Assembly: GCA_016933335.1 (NCBI GenBank)
Contig: JAFGBD010000006.1
Coordinates: 1 to 45,417, forward strand
Reading direction: 5' to 3'
Origin: Bacteroidales bacterium
GTDB taxonomy: Bacteria > Bacteroidota > Bacteroidia > Bacteroidales > UBA10428
Length of the DNA stretch: 45,417 nucleotides
Shown: positions 9,210 through 18,353 of the stretch, one piece after another
Position numbering within the stretch: the stretch's first letter is position 1
Layout of the letters: each line of letters starts with the position of its first letter
Notes under the pieces: model-generated
Database searches by the model: none
The model's input: the letters and a program-made list of their open reading frames with translations, nothing else
Told to the model about the DNA's origin: nothing
Program-made: the position numbers and the translations under genes

Positions 9210-10247
9210 TTATCGTTTCCTGGGCTGGTAGAACGAGAAATAGTATCCAAATGAAAAATTCATTGCGTACAACGAAAAATCATCATCCACATGACCTTTT
9301 AAATTGAGATCGTATCGTTTGTCAGAAACAACGATATTGTTCAGTCCGTAATGATACCTGACATCAAAAACGAGGTAACCCCTTGGTATTTTGTATTTTA
9401 TGCCTGCACCCACATGACACATATAAAGTATGCTGTTCCTGCAGTCAGTTATATTCTCTTCGGCAAGAATAACATTTGTCCCCGTAGCATCGGTCTCAGG
9501 GATACCTGTAACGCTGAAGATCTTACTGATACTGGCTCCTGTTCTGATAAAAGAATTGAAATTCCTGTGTTCAAATTCATAGCCAACGGACAGAGGTATC
9601 TCATACCTGTTGAGGGCTTCTTTAAGCGAGGTGGTGATTGTTACGGGCTCCTGCTGTTCGCCTTTGATCAATGTCTGTTCTTCAATGAACCTATAGGAGT
9701 TATGGATGATATTGATGCCCAGGTTCAGAAAAATACGCCTGCCGATATATAAGTTAACAGACGAACCTGCCTGGTATCCTGTACCGGTTATGTTTCTGTA
9801 CTCGGTATTGTTAATATCTCCCTGAACATACGGTTCGATGATTCTGGGATTGGCAAAGTTTGGCCCGAAATGAATACCAAAAGAAAAGACAGACATTGTC
9901 CTGAAAGTCTCAAACAGCGATACAAATTCCACGGGGTCATTTGGCATTACCTCATATTCCGGATTTTTTTTCAGGAATTCTATCATCGTGTTTTCAGCAT
10001 TGTACTGATCATTGTCAAACAAATACGTAAGTATCAGTATTTTGTATGCTGCATTTCTTTGCCCCCTGGTAAATCCGCTTTCGATGCATGGCTTCAACAG
10101 CTGGGGAATATTCTCCATCAGGCCCTGGTCGTAAAGATTTTGCACCTCGGTAAGTTTTGAACCGCAGTCTTCCTGCCCTGATACAACAAGGACAGCGTAA
10201 AAAAAGAATACTGATAAAGTTAAAAGTTTCAGGTTTGCTATTTTCAT
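9210..10247 (-). CDS. Outer-membrane beta-barrel protein with helical periplasmic N-domain
   Basis: 345 residues. A GTG at 10280 overlaps the upstream stop by four bases, but the ATG at 10247 starts directly at a typical signal peptide (MKIANLKLLTLSVFF, cleaved near SGQ), so I prefer it. Residues about 25-110 are helical and TPR-like, with Cys residues at both ends. From about residue 120 to the end, alternating amphipathic strands (FSFGIHFGPNFA, a GYEFEHRNF-type strand) finish in an aromatic strand NFSFGYYFSF, as in PorT/OmpA-like eight-stranded barrels. It lies between the nSTAND1 gene and the propeller lipoprotein gene, which suggests an outer-membrane anchor linking the periplasmic and surface parts of one complex. 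Confidence 0.72.
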   Translation of the reverse strand: MKIANLKLLTLSVFFFYAVLVVSGQEDCGSKLTEVQNLYDQGLMENIPQLLKPCIESGFTRGQRNAAYKILILTYLFDNDQYNAENTMIEFLKKNPEYEVMPNDPVEFVSLFETFRTMSVFSFGIHFGPNFANPRIIEPYVQGDINNTEYRNITGTGYQAGSSVNLYIGRRIFLNLGINIIHNSYRFIEEQTLIKGEQQEPVTITTSLKEALNRYEIPLSVGYEFEHRNFNSFIRTGASISKIFSVTGIPETDATGTNVILAEENITDCRNSILYMCHVGAGIKYKIPRGYLVFDVRYHYGLNNIVVSDKRYDLNLKGHVDDDFSLYAMNFSFGYYFSFYQPRKR

Positions 10248-10276
10248 ATAACAAAAATAAATAAAATTCTGTTCTG

Positions 10277-13200
10277 TCACTTATTCGGACATGTATTCTG
10301 AAAATCAATATCATATCCGACAAAAGCTTCCCATTCCCTCATGTTAAGATTTCTGCTGACCCTGGAACAAATCTGATCGGCCATCTGGTCTGCCCTGGCA
10401 GGCCAGATATAGAATTTATTGTTCTGATGCGTAGAAATCAAATTTTTTCCGTCGGGGCTGTATGCAATAGATAACGGCAGATCAGTGACAATTATTTCCA
10501 CCGGACGCAGGCTTAGCAGACTTAAATCCCCCCTTGTGTTCCAGATTTTTACCTTGGAATCGTAACTGCATGAAGCCAGCTGCGTATCATCCGGACTGAA
10601 TTCCAGGTCCACTACCCTTGCATTATGTGCTGTAAATTTACGAAGCAGATTATTTGTATTTGCATTAAAAATATAAATTGTTCCCCTGACATCGCCACAT
10701 GCTATTAATGTTCCCCTTTTATTATGGGTTACACTGTAAAAATCATCACTTGTGGGGTAAACAACCTTTCGTTCCTTTGTACCGGTATCCCATTTCACAA
10801 CGCCATTATCGGTACCGGCCACAAGATACCGGCCATTTGGTGATATACTGATACTTCTTATCTTTGAATCATTGGCTGCAAACTCGTTATGAGTATTGTT
10901 AATCAGATCCCAGTATATGATCATTGCATTTGTGGGAGTGGTATAGTTTGCTGAATATAATCCCCTGCTATCAGGAGCAAAGTAAAGTGATTCAAGATAA
11001 CCTGTCTGGCCTGAAAGCAATTGAGGCTGGGAACCCGCCTGGTTGAGGTTAAAAAGCTGGATTCCCGTAGATGTTGTTGCACAGGCAAGCCAGCGGCCGT
11101 TGTTACTTATTACAAGGTTTTTATTTTGAAAATTATTATCAATAAGTGTTTTGTACTGGCGGGCATCGTTATTCAGATCCCATTCAAGGATTTTTCCATC
11201 CCAGTGCGAACTGTAAAAAGTATTGGTGCCTTTGACAAAACGTACCGACCAGACAGATCCTTCATGCGCTTTACGTAAATTATATCCCGTACCGTTGAAG
11301 GCAGAAAGCGCACCATATAAACCCAGGTAGATATCAGGATGGTTTTCCTGCCCTGAAAATTGCTTGTTAAAAAGGAAGGCCTGCTTGGCAAGCAATGCTT
11401 TCACGTCATTGTCAGTTATGTCCTGCGATTTCACCGCCATGGTTTGTGCTATCGACAACATTCTTCTCGTGAACTCCATTTCCTTTTGTTTTTCGGCTTC
11501 AGTCTGCCCGGCTTTTGCCTGTTCAGCTGTTCTCTCAGCGCGGGCTCTATCCTGCATCGCAAGCAACCTTGCACGTTCTGCAGAATCAGCCTTTTGCTGA
11601 GCCAGCCGTCTTTCCTGCTGGCTCAGCTGTGTCTCCAGCATGGCTCTTTCCCTGGCCCTTTCAGCAGAATCAGCCTGTATTTGTGCGATATACCTGTCTA
11701 CTTCAGCTTTATCACGTCTTTGATAAGCAAGATCCCTGAGCTGTTCTGCTTCCTGCGTTTTTAATTCCAGGTCAAAATTCCTCTGTTCAAGTTCATTGGT
11801 AAGATCCTTCATCCTGGCTCTTTGCCCGTTGACAATAAATAAAAGCATGACCACAAAAAACAGCACACCCGCCATCGACAATGCAAACCTCCTGGTCCTG
11901 TCCAGCGCTTTTCGCTGGATCCTCACCTTGTTCTGTTCCTCCTGCAGGTATTTCTTCTCACTGGCATCCAGAAATACCATCACCTTCTCAAAAGCGGGAT
12001 TGTATTTTTTGGCCCACGCCAGTGTCGGCCTCTGTGTTTTTCTCCAGTTCAACGCAAGGTGAAGATCAGGTGGCCTCCACAAACCTGACTGTCCGACCTG
12101 ATAAAGAGATGCTGCCTCTGATAGTCTGAGATACATCTGGACAGAAGAAAATTCCTCCTCAACCCAGATTTTCAGCTTGTCCCACACACGCATCAGGCTC
12201 TCATGCGAAATATCCAGCACCGAATCTGCATCAAGTTCGCCTGTTTCAGAAGATGTAATGAATGAACGTCCTTTTTCACGAAATTTATTGGCAACCTCAA
12301 TGACATTCTGATCGCTTGTCTGCGCTATTTCTCCAATCATCTTTACACTGGCCGGGTGTCTGATGCCTTTATTATCGGCACCCTTCAGTGTCAATGATTT
12401 AAACAATATTTTACATATCTGCTGCCCTTCCTCAGATAAATCTTCATATGCTTCATTGGCATGCATTGAAAGGGCATTCTCCATCTTTCCTGCAGTTTCG
12501 TAATCCCGCATTTTAATAGGAGTACCCGGTTTGTTGTACCTGGCCCAGTATTCCCAGGTGCGCATCATGGCATGCTGCAGAACCGGGAGCTGATCTGTTT
12601 TATTCTCTATTGTATTCAGGATATGCTGCAGCAGTTGCGGATCGATACTTGCACCGCCCACTGCCAGCGGACCAAGTATGGCTTCGCTGTAATCATTCCT
12701 GGTCATCTGGGGAATCAGGAAATTGCTTTTATTGATGAGATTGGTAAGTTCCTGAAATTGAGAACATTCTCCATTGAAGTCCGATCTCATTGTAATTACT
12801 ACATAAATAGGAATTTCCTCATTTGAAATTGCATTGACAATCAGCTTTATATATGCTTCTGTTTCATTCAGTGTGGTTGTATCCTTCCTGCTCTCCTTGA
12901 ACCTGAACAACTCTTCAAACTGGTCGAAAATCAATAAGACACTTTCACCCTTTGGTATCTTCATCTGCCTGATAACATCCACCAGTCCGTAAGAGCTTCT
13001 CCTTAAAACGGTATAATTGATCTGCTTTTTAATACTTCCGCTCTGACTGTACCGGTGTTCTTTTTCGCTCTCAGCCAGTGCCCCGGCAAGATTTTCAACG
13101 GGACTGTTTCCCGGCCTGGTGGTGATGATCCGCCAGTTTGATCCGGCCCTGACAATGAATCCACCGTAAAGGGTAGGAATTAAACCACAATAGATCAGCG

Positions 13201-13393
13201 AGGATTTACCGCTGCCTGAAGCACCGGTAACAGCCACAAAACGGTTCTGAGCCAGGTATTCAAGCACAGTCTCACTATGCCCTTCCCGGCCAAAAAACAA
13301 ATGATTCTCATCAATTGTAAATGGTCTCAGTCCGGGAAAGGGATTCCTGGCTGCCAATACTTCATACGTTTCCTGTAATACTTTAGCGGACAT
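10277..13393 (-). CDS. nSTAND1-type NTPase with transmembrane helix, coiled coil and WD40 propeller
   Basis: 1038 residues. The start NPFPGLRPF...FFGRE (about 17-36) is the hallmark entry of the nSTAND1 NTPase family. The Walker A motif GASGSGKSS is at 57-65, and the Walker B motif LLIFDQFEE is at about 153-161. A winged-helix region follows. One strongly hydrophobic helix at about 497-519 comes right after an Arg/Lys-rich stretch and is followed by a long charged coiled coil (about 525-660, rich in AERARE-type repeats). WD40-like blades occupy about 705-1010 (for example FSPDDTQLASCSYDSKVKIW). STAND proteins are signal-gated ATPase switches that oligomerise. The gene overlaps the upstream TIR gene by 11 bases and its stop overlaps a downstream GTG, so the proteins are very likely made together. 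Confidence 0.88.
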   Translation of the reverse strand: MSAKVLQETYEVLAARNPFPGLRPFTIDENHLFFGREGHSETVLEYLAQNRFVAVTGASGSGKSSLIYCGLIPTLYGGFIVRAGSNWRIITTRPGNSPVENLAGALAESEKEHRYSQSGSIKKQINYTVLRRSSYGLVDVIRQMKIPKGESVLLIFDQFEELFRFKESRKDTTTLNETEAYIKLIVNAISNEEIPIYVVITMRSDFNGECSQFQELTNLINKSNFLIPQMTRNDYSEAILGPLAVGGASIDPQLLQHILNTIENKTDQLPVLQHAMMRTWEYWARYNKPGTPIKMRDYETAGKMENALSMHANEAYEDLSEEGQQICKILFKSLTLKGADNKGIRHPASVKMIGEIAQTSDQNVIEVANKFREKGRSFITSSETGELDADSVLDISHESLMRVWDKLKIWVEEEFSSVQMYLRLSEAASLYQVGQSGLWRPPDLHLALNWRKTQRPTLAWAKKYNPAFEKVMVFLDASEKKYLQEEQNKVRIQRKALDRTRRFALSMAGVLFFVVMLLFIVNGQRARMKDLTNELEQRNFDLELKTQEAEQLRDLAYQRRDKAEVDRYIAQIQADSAERARERAMLETQLSQQERRLAQQKADSAERARLLAMQDRARAERTAEQAKAGQTEAEKQKEMEFTRRMLSIAQTMAVKSQDITDNDVKALLAKQAFLFNKQFSGQENHPDIYLGLYGALSAFNGTGYNLRKAHEGSVWSVRFVKGTNTFYSSHWDGKILEWDLNNDARQYKTLIDNNFQNKNLVISNNGRWLACATTSTGIQLFNLNQAGSQPQLLSGQTGYLESLYFAPDSRGLYSANYTTPTNAMIIYWDLINNTHNEFAANDSKIRSISISPNGRYLVAGTDNGVVKWDTGTKERKVVYPTSDDFYSVTHNKRGTLIACGDVRGTIYIFNANTNNLLRKFTAHNARVVDLEFSPDDTQLASCSYDSKVKIWNTRGDLSLLSLRPVEIIVTDLPLSIAYSPDGKNLISTHQNNKFYIWPARADQMADQICSRVSRNLNMREWEAFVGYDIDFQNTCPNK

Positions 13394-14843
13394 TTTGTTC
13401 TCGTATTAATTGATTGACAAAACTTCTGCTGAATGCCTCATCAAGTTTATCAGATTTGATCACTCTTTCCTCCTGTAAAAATCTGCCGATATTATCATCT
13501 ATATTGTCCCTGCTTATGATTCCGATGCCCAGAAACGGTTTTTCCTTACCAAAACCGGGTGCTTTTACAAGATCCTGAACTTTGCTGTTCAACCAGAGTT
13601 TACTGCTGTTTCCGTGATATATCAATACTGCATCGGCTTCAATCAGATTTTGTTTGTGTGTTGTGATCAAACCCGCTTTCTGAGTATCAAAATCCTGTTC
13701 AATAATATCCAGGTTGTTTTCTGAAAATATCCTGTAAATTCCTGAAAGTTCAGACTTATTTTGATTTTCACAGACAAGATATACTTTTTTATTTCCTGAT
13801 TTTTTTCTTTCAGGCTTATCAATCTCCCGGAGTTTACTCTTTAGAACGGTCTTGAATACTTCTATCGGTGCTTCAATGATTTCGGTATTCTCTTTTGACT
13901 CATCCCGCTTTAGCCTGTTAAGATATAACGATTGTCTCTGGTCGGTTATTTTCAAATCACTCGGAATCCAGATAAGTCTATTTTGCTCTGTATTCGAATT
14001 TTCGACATACTCACGCACAAGCCTGTTCTGCAGGTCAATCAGCGAATATTTTGATTTTTTTATCATATCGCCGTAAAAAGCTCCCATCAGATGGATAGAA
14101 ATAACAGATTTATCAATATAGTTCTTAATAAGTGCTTCTATCTTTTCGCCGTCATTTGGTAAACTGATAAGCGGGAGAATATTGTAACCAAGGTACTGAA
14201 GCTCACGGCGAATTTCATCCCTGTTATCTGACTGGTCGAAGCTGGTTTCAGCAAGGTAGACATATTTTTTACTTTGACTTTTCTGTGCATCTTCATCAGA
14301 CAGCAACTCCAGCGAGTTTTGTATATCATATACCAGGTCAATCAGTTTGAACCAGAATTTTTCTTCGGGGTGTTCTCCTTCAATGACATCAAATGTCCGC
14401 GATTTTTTACTGTAACGGTTTATCTCGTAAAAAGCATATTCAATCTCGTTGATCAGACAGGCAGGCTGCTGCTCACCGGGAATCGGAGCTGTCAGTACCT
14501 TGAATATCCTGTTAACACTACGTTTGGAATCATCTGTCTCTTTATAAACAGCATTGTATACTTCCTGCAGCTCATTCTGATAAGATTCAGATCCTGTATA
14601 ATCAGGTGAGATAATAGTAACAAAAACTGCAGTTTTGGTCAATACAACAGGTCTTTCAGTTCCAAGCAACTGTTTTCTTGACCTGAGATCATCATGCAGC
14701 ATGAATGTCAATTCTCTCTCATTGAGCCTGTTTAACAGCAGTGCAAGATAATCACAGAATTGTACGGCCCATTGGTGAACCGTCTCATCTGCTGTATCTT
14801 CCGAAGATCCATAACTTATAAAAACGTCATAGTCAAAATTCAT
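13383..14843 (-). CDS. TIR-domain protein with three tandem TIR/TIR-like modules
   Basis: 486 residues. Module 1 (about 1-160) is a TIR domain: YDVFISYGSSED at the start, then SPDYTGSESYQNEL, in which Glu91 sits where NAD-hydrolysing TIRs have their catalytic Glu. Module 2 (about 195-345) has KYVYLAETS, an arginine-rich helix with REL, GYNILP and SIHLMGAFYG, the pattern of DUF4062/TIR-like sensor domains. Module 3 (about 351-486) again begins with a KVYLV strand and has DAVLIYHG, a divergent TIR-like fold without an obvious catalytic Glu. The next gene is the nSTAND1 ATPase, overlapping by 11 bases. In STAND-TIR systems the ATPase typically switches a TIR effector on. Whether this TIR cleaves NAD or only signals is not known. 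Confidence 0.83.
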   Translation of the reverse strand: MNFDYDVFISYGSSEDTADETVHQWAVQFCDYLALLLNRLNERELTFMLHDDLRSRKQLLGTERPVVLTKTAVFVTIISPDYTGSESYQNELQEVYNAVYKETDDSKRSVNRIFKVLTAPIPGEQQPACLINEIEYAFYEINRYSKKSRTFDVIEGEHPEEKFWFKLIDLVYDIQNSLELLSDEDAQKSQSKKYVYLAETSFDQSDNRDEIRRELQYLGYNILPLISLPNDGEKIEALIKNYIDKSVISIHLMGAFYGDMIKKSKYSLIDLQNRLVREYVENSNTEQNRLIWIPSDLKITDQRQSLYLNRLKRDESKENTEIIEAPIEVFKTVLKSKLREIDKPERKKSGNKKVYLVCENQNKSELSGIYRIFSENNLDIIEQDFDTQKAGLITTHKQNLIEADAVLIYHGNSSKLWLNSKVQDLVKAPGFGKEKPFLGIGIISRDNIDDNIGRFLQEERVIKSDKLDEAFSRSFVNQLIREQNVR

Positions 14844-14864
14844 AAGATCTAATCATTAAATTAA

Positions 14865-17800
14865 CTAAAGCATACTATCTATAAGCTCCAGAATAATACC
14901 TCTAAGTTCGGTATAATCAAAAATCAGTGTATCAAGTGCATCTTTGCTAACCGAAAATATGACCGTATTTCTAAGTGCTTTAACTTCCAGTTGATTCCGG
15001 ACTTCAGAAAGAAAAGGATCAGTATAAATGATATCATTTTCAGAAAGAACGGAAGAACCCGCTTCTGATAAATCTATCCTGGCTTTACCGCTGTATATGA
15101 GTATCAGCGAAAATTCATGCCTGTTTTCTGAAGAAATAACCAGATTCTCGTTTTCTTTTATTTTGAGAAATCTGAGCTGCATTGCCACTTCAATCAGAAC
15201 GTCTTCCGATATTTTCCTGAACCCGTAACACTTTTTAAGGAATTCTATTTTTTCAAGAACCAGCAAATCATAACCTGACTTCACATTTTCTAGCGAAGCA
15301 ATGATATCTGCGACATATGATGGTTCAAGGCGGGTAAATATCTCTGTAAAACGTTCCGGATCCAGCTTATTGATGGAATATGCCGCTGTTTCCCTTATCA
15401 GTTTGTTCGGATGGAAAAGACATGAAATGAGAATGTCATCCACATTTTTATTTAAAACAGTCCAGCTATGGATGGCACAGGCTTTGGCATAAATTGAAAT
15501 ATTATTAAAGTCCCTCGTAATAATTTCAGGTATCAGTTCACTGATCGTGATCTTTTCGGTAGGAAAAAAATACTGCAGCTGCCTGATACGATCCTTCATC
15601 GAGAGGTTCTCCAGAACCGGGAACAATACCTTTTTTACATCATCATATACAATCTGGTCAAGCAACTCGATGGCATAACTGATATCTGTATCTCCTCCTT
15701 CTTCAATTAGTTTCCGGATATTCGAGATCGAATTGGAATTATAGGCAAGTGAGAGCAGATGATAGATTAGCTGGTAGTTATCTTCCATCTCTGATTCCAT
15801 TGCTTTGCGCAACAGGGCATATTTTTTCCCGTATGGAACCATATGGAGCATCGACAAATTCCATGACATGATGTTTGTTGTCCTTACGATGGCATTCAGT
15901 ATCCGGTTAATATTCCGGAGGGTTGCCTGGAATCTTGCTTCTCTCAGTGCATATATGGCCTGCCTGGCAATAAACTTATTTTGCTTTTCGACCTTGTTCA
16001 GAAGTAATTCTATTGCTTTCTGACTGCCGATCTTACCAAATATTTTCACGATCCTTGACAACAGCCGGTTATCTGAATCAGACGAAAGAAAAAGCTGGTC
16101 GAGGTGTTCGCATGCCTCCTCTCCGATTTTGACAAGGGCTTCGAAAGCATACGGATAATAGGTTGAAGAACTTAGAATGCCGACCAGCGTATGACTGTTT
16201 TCCTCAAATGCAGCCCTCGCCATTGCTTTGACGGATGCCTCCTTTACATCCGGTTCAAAGTCGCGTGAAAGATTTATCAAAACAGGTGAATATTCCTTTT
16301 GATTGAGATACCCTATCAGCTCTGCTGCCAAAACCCTGTCATTGACGTTGTAAGAGTTGGCTAATTTTTCAATCTGTTTTTCAGATTGTCCCATTGATAT
16401 TTTTTGTTCAAACTGTTGAACAAGCTCGTTTTTTATCAGTTCCAGAGGATCGGAGCCCAATGCAGCTCTTTGTAATGAGGGTAATGCAAAAAGCAGGTTG
16501 TTCCTGTTTATTTCAGACAAGGCATAATCCTGAACCTCATGGTCGTTGTAATTTAATAAACTGATAATATGATTTTCGTAACTAACCGGCTCAATTGTTT
16601 CCGATATTCGCAGTGAGCTGATGATTTTTTCTGAAGTACCATGATTGATAAGCGTATGCAATTTCTCATCTGCAGCCGAAAATTCATACTCACCTGTTTG
16701 CCTGGTTGCCTTGTATCTTCGAATATTATTTTGCAGCGCATTCTGATAGTTCTTTATCAGCTTAACTGCAAACCAGATCCATGCAACAACGAGAATAATG
16801 GTTAACAGGTTCAGGTAAAAAAGATTAATAAACCTTATTCTGATCATACCGAACAAAATGAAACCGGCAGTCGTTAGCCCGATAAGTCTTGTGGTTCCGT
16901 CAATTCTTGGTATGATTGTATGATGGAAACGCACATCCAGGGTTCTGAATAAAACCCTTAATGAAGGAATCTCGATCTCATATTTTGAGATTTCGTAACC
17001 TATTTTTATGATGGCAATCATGACAAGAAAAAATGAAAACCTGGCATAGAGTATCTTATCCCCCAACGTTAAATATATGATAACCGACAGAACGGTAATG
17101 ATCAGTATAATAACAGGAATAATCACAATGCTGTAAGGAGAGTCGTACGAATACAATATCTTCCTGATAAGAAATTTATCTATCAGAAAAACAAGAATGA
17201 AAAGGGTACCGGTAATTAATCCAAGAAATTTTGAAAATCCAATGATATCGGGATAGGCTTCCCTGAAGGCAGTGACAAAATTGTAATGGACAATGTATCC
17301 TATTATGGCGGAAAGCATCACGAACACAAGCAGAAATACGGTATATCTGGCATAAAAAAGCTCCAGGAATTTTGATCTCAGCGGATTGGTTCTCTTAGGT
17401 TTATGATAAAGAAACTTTGAAAACCTGTGCGTGGGATTTACAACCAGCTGTAAAAATATCACCAGGAGGAGACCAGCGGCGCTTAAAAGAATGATTTGCT
17501 GAAATTCACGTGTCTGGTACAGATAAAGAATAATCCCGTAACTTGCCGCAACAATTCCCCCGTAAAAGGCTATCTGAAGGTGAATAATCATTCTTTTGGT
17601 CTGTGGGGGTGTAAATACTTCACGCATTGATCTCCAAAAATTCAGGTATAACATGATGTTCATCGGAAACATCAGGGCAAATGCATATTTTATGTATTCG
17701 CTGTTGAATTCAAGATAGGAATAATAGTAAATAACAATGGTAAGTAACAATATAACGAGGTAATTCAGCAGGATGAAAATCCTGAACGGCATCCTGGTTG

Positions 17801-18023
17801 AAAAGAAAGTATAGACAAGCATGATTGCGATGCCGAGGATTCCTGAAACAATATAAATCTCAGGAATATCAGCAGCCGGATATGAATGAAGGAAAACCGC
17901 ATGCATGGAAATATCGAATCCTCCCATATAAGCTCCCACAAGTATTGCCTGTATTGTTGTGAGGAAAAGGATCCAGACTTCCTGCCTTTTAACACCAAGT
18001 ATTTTCAGAATTCTCCCAAACAT
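14865..18023 (-). CDS. Nucleotide-transporter-like membrane protein with HEAT repeats and cNMP-binding-like tail
   Basis: 1052 residues. Residues about 1-430 contain roughly 12 membrane helices in an MFS/Npt-like (ADP/ATP-translocase-like) arrangement. Residues about 470-880 are alpha-helical HEAT-type repeats (for example VKEASVKAMARAAF). Residues about 915-1045 resemble a CRP-type cyclic-nucleotide-binding beta-roll: FLKKCYGFRKISEDVLIEVA, a GKARIDL turn, then a C-terminal helix; the canonical phosphate-binding RxE cassette is not obvious. It is the first gene of the operon, 21 bases before the TIR gene. Members of this family are usually annotated as Npt1/Npt2-like transporters, but transport by this one is unproven; it could be a membrane scaffold or sensor. 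Confidence 0.72.
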   Translation of the reverse strand: MFGRILKILGVKRQEVWILFLTTIQAILVGAYMGGFDISMHAVFLHSYPAADIPEIYIVSGILGIAIMLVYTFFSTRMPFRIFILLNYLVILLLTIVIYYYSYLEFNSEYIKYAFALMFPMNIMLYLNFWRSMREVFTPPQTKRMIIHLQIAFYGGIVAASYGIILYLYQTREFQQIILLSAAGLLLVIFLQLVVNPTHRFSKFLYHKPKRTNPLRSKFLELFYARYTVFLLVFVMLSAIIGYIVHYNFVTAFREAYPDIIGFSKFLGLITGTLFILVFLIDKFLIRKILYSYDSPYSIVIIPVIILIITVLSVIIYLTLGDKILYARFSFFLVMIAIIKIGYEISKYEIEIPSLRVLFRTLDVRFHHTIIPRIDGTTRLIGLTTAGFILFGMIRIRFINLFYLNLLTIILVVAWIWFAVKLIKNYQNALQNNIRRYKATRQTGEYEFSAADEKLHTLINHGTSEKIISSLRISETIEPVSYENHIISLLNYNDHEVQDYALSEINRNNLLFALPSLQRAALGSDPLELIKNELVQQFEQKISMGQSEKQIEKLANSYNVNDRVLAAELIGYLNQKEYSPVLINLSRDFEPDVKEASVKAMARAAFEENSHTLVGILSSSTYYPYAFEALVKIGEEACEHLDQLFLSSDSDNRLLSRIVKIFGKIGSQKAIELLLNKVEKQNKFIARQAIYALREARFQATLRNINRILNAIVRTTNIMSWNLSMLHMVPYGKKYALLRKAMESEMEDNYQLIYHLLSLAYNSNSISNIRKLIEEGGDTDISYAIELLDQIVYDDVKKVLFPVLENLSMKDRIRQLQYFFPTEKITISELIPEIITRDFNNISIYAKACAIHSWTVLNKNVDDILISCLFHPNKLIRETAAYSINKLDPERFTEIFTRLEPSYVADIIASLENVKSGYDLLVLEKIEFLKKCYGFRKISEDVLIEVAMQLRFLKIKENENLVISSENRHEFSLILIYSGKARIDLSEAGSSVLSENDIIYTDPFLSEVRNQLEVKALRNTVIFSVSKDALDTLIFDYTELRGIILELIDSML

Positions 18024-18353
18024 TGTTCCTGATCAGAAACCTTATACCATATTTCAATAAAATAACTGGTAAAAGTATAAAATATATCCCTCATTTCAAG
18101 TTTTCTTATCTAAAGGAACAGGCCATTCATGGATATATTTCTGTCTGTTATAAAATTTTTTTTGCCCGCCCCCTTAAACCTGCATCATTTTTTTGTTAAC
18201 TGGTGTCAGAAACCTGAAAAAGCAAAATATATGTTTCAGACCGTTATATATGATCAGAAAAGGTCAGAGATCAGATATAAAACTTTTATTCTTATTTACT
18301 TACTAAATGTACAGGAAAAACATGCAGAATATGTGCTGTTGAAACAGCCCCGG
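18024..18353. other. Intergenic spacer between the aroC-like gene and the TIR operon
   Basis: This 330-base spacer holds the candidate operon promoter near 18070-18100. A small hairpin, GCTGT-TGAA-ACAGC, lies near 18335-18348 just after the aroC-like stop, but it lacks a T-run. I see no gene: the plus-strand reading frame here is only the antisense of the aroC-like tail. Confidence 0.6.
18070..18100 (-). promoter_or_regulatory. Candidate promoter of the five-gene TIR/nSTAND1 operon
   Basis: Read on the minus strand, CTTG (18100-18097) is followed by a 19-base spacer and TACTTTTA (18077-18070). The Bacteroidota consensus is TTTG-N19-TAnnTTTG, so this matches 3 of 4 and 7 of 8 positions with ideal spacing. 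It lies 47 bases ahead of the first start codon. Confidence 0.42.

Noticed and set aside
10247-10280. GTG start of the barrel gene at 10280, overlapping the upstream stop
   Set aside because: The signal peptide begins at the ATG at 10247; the extra 11 residues would sit before it. Translational coupling remains possible.
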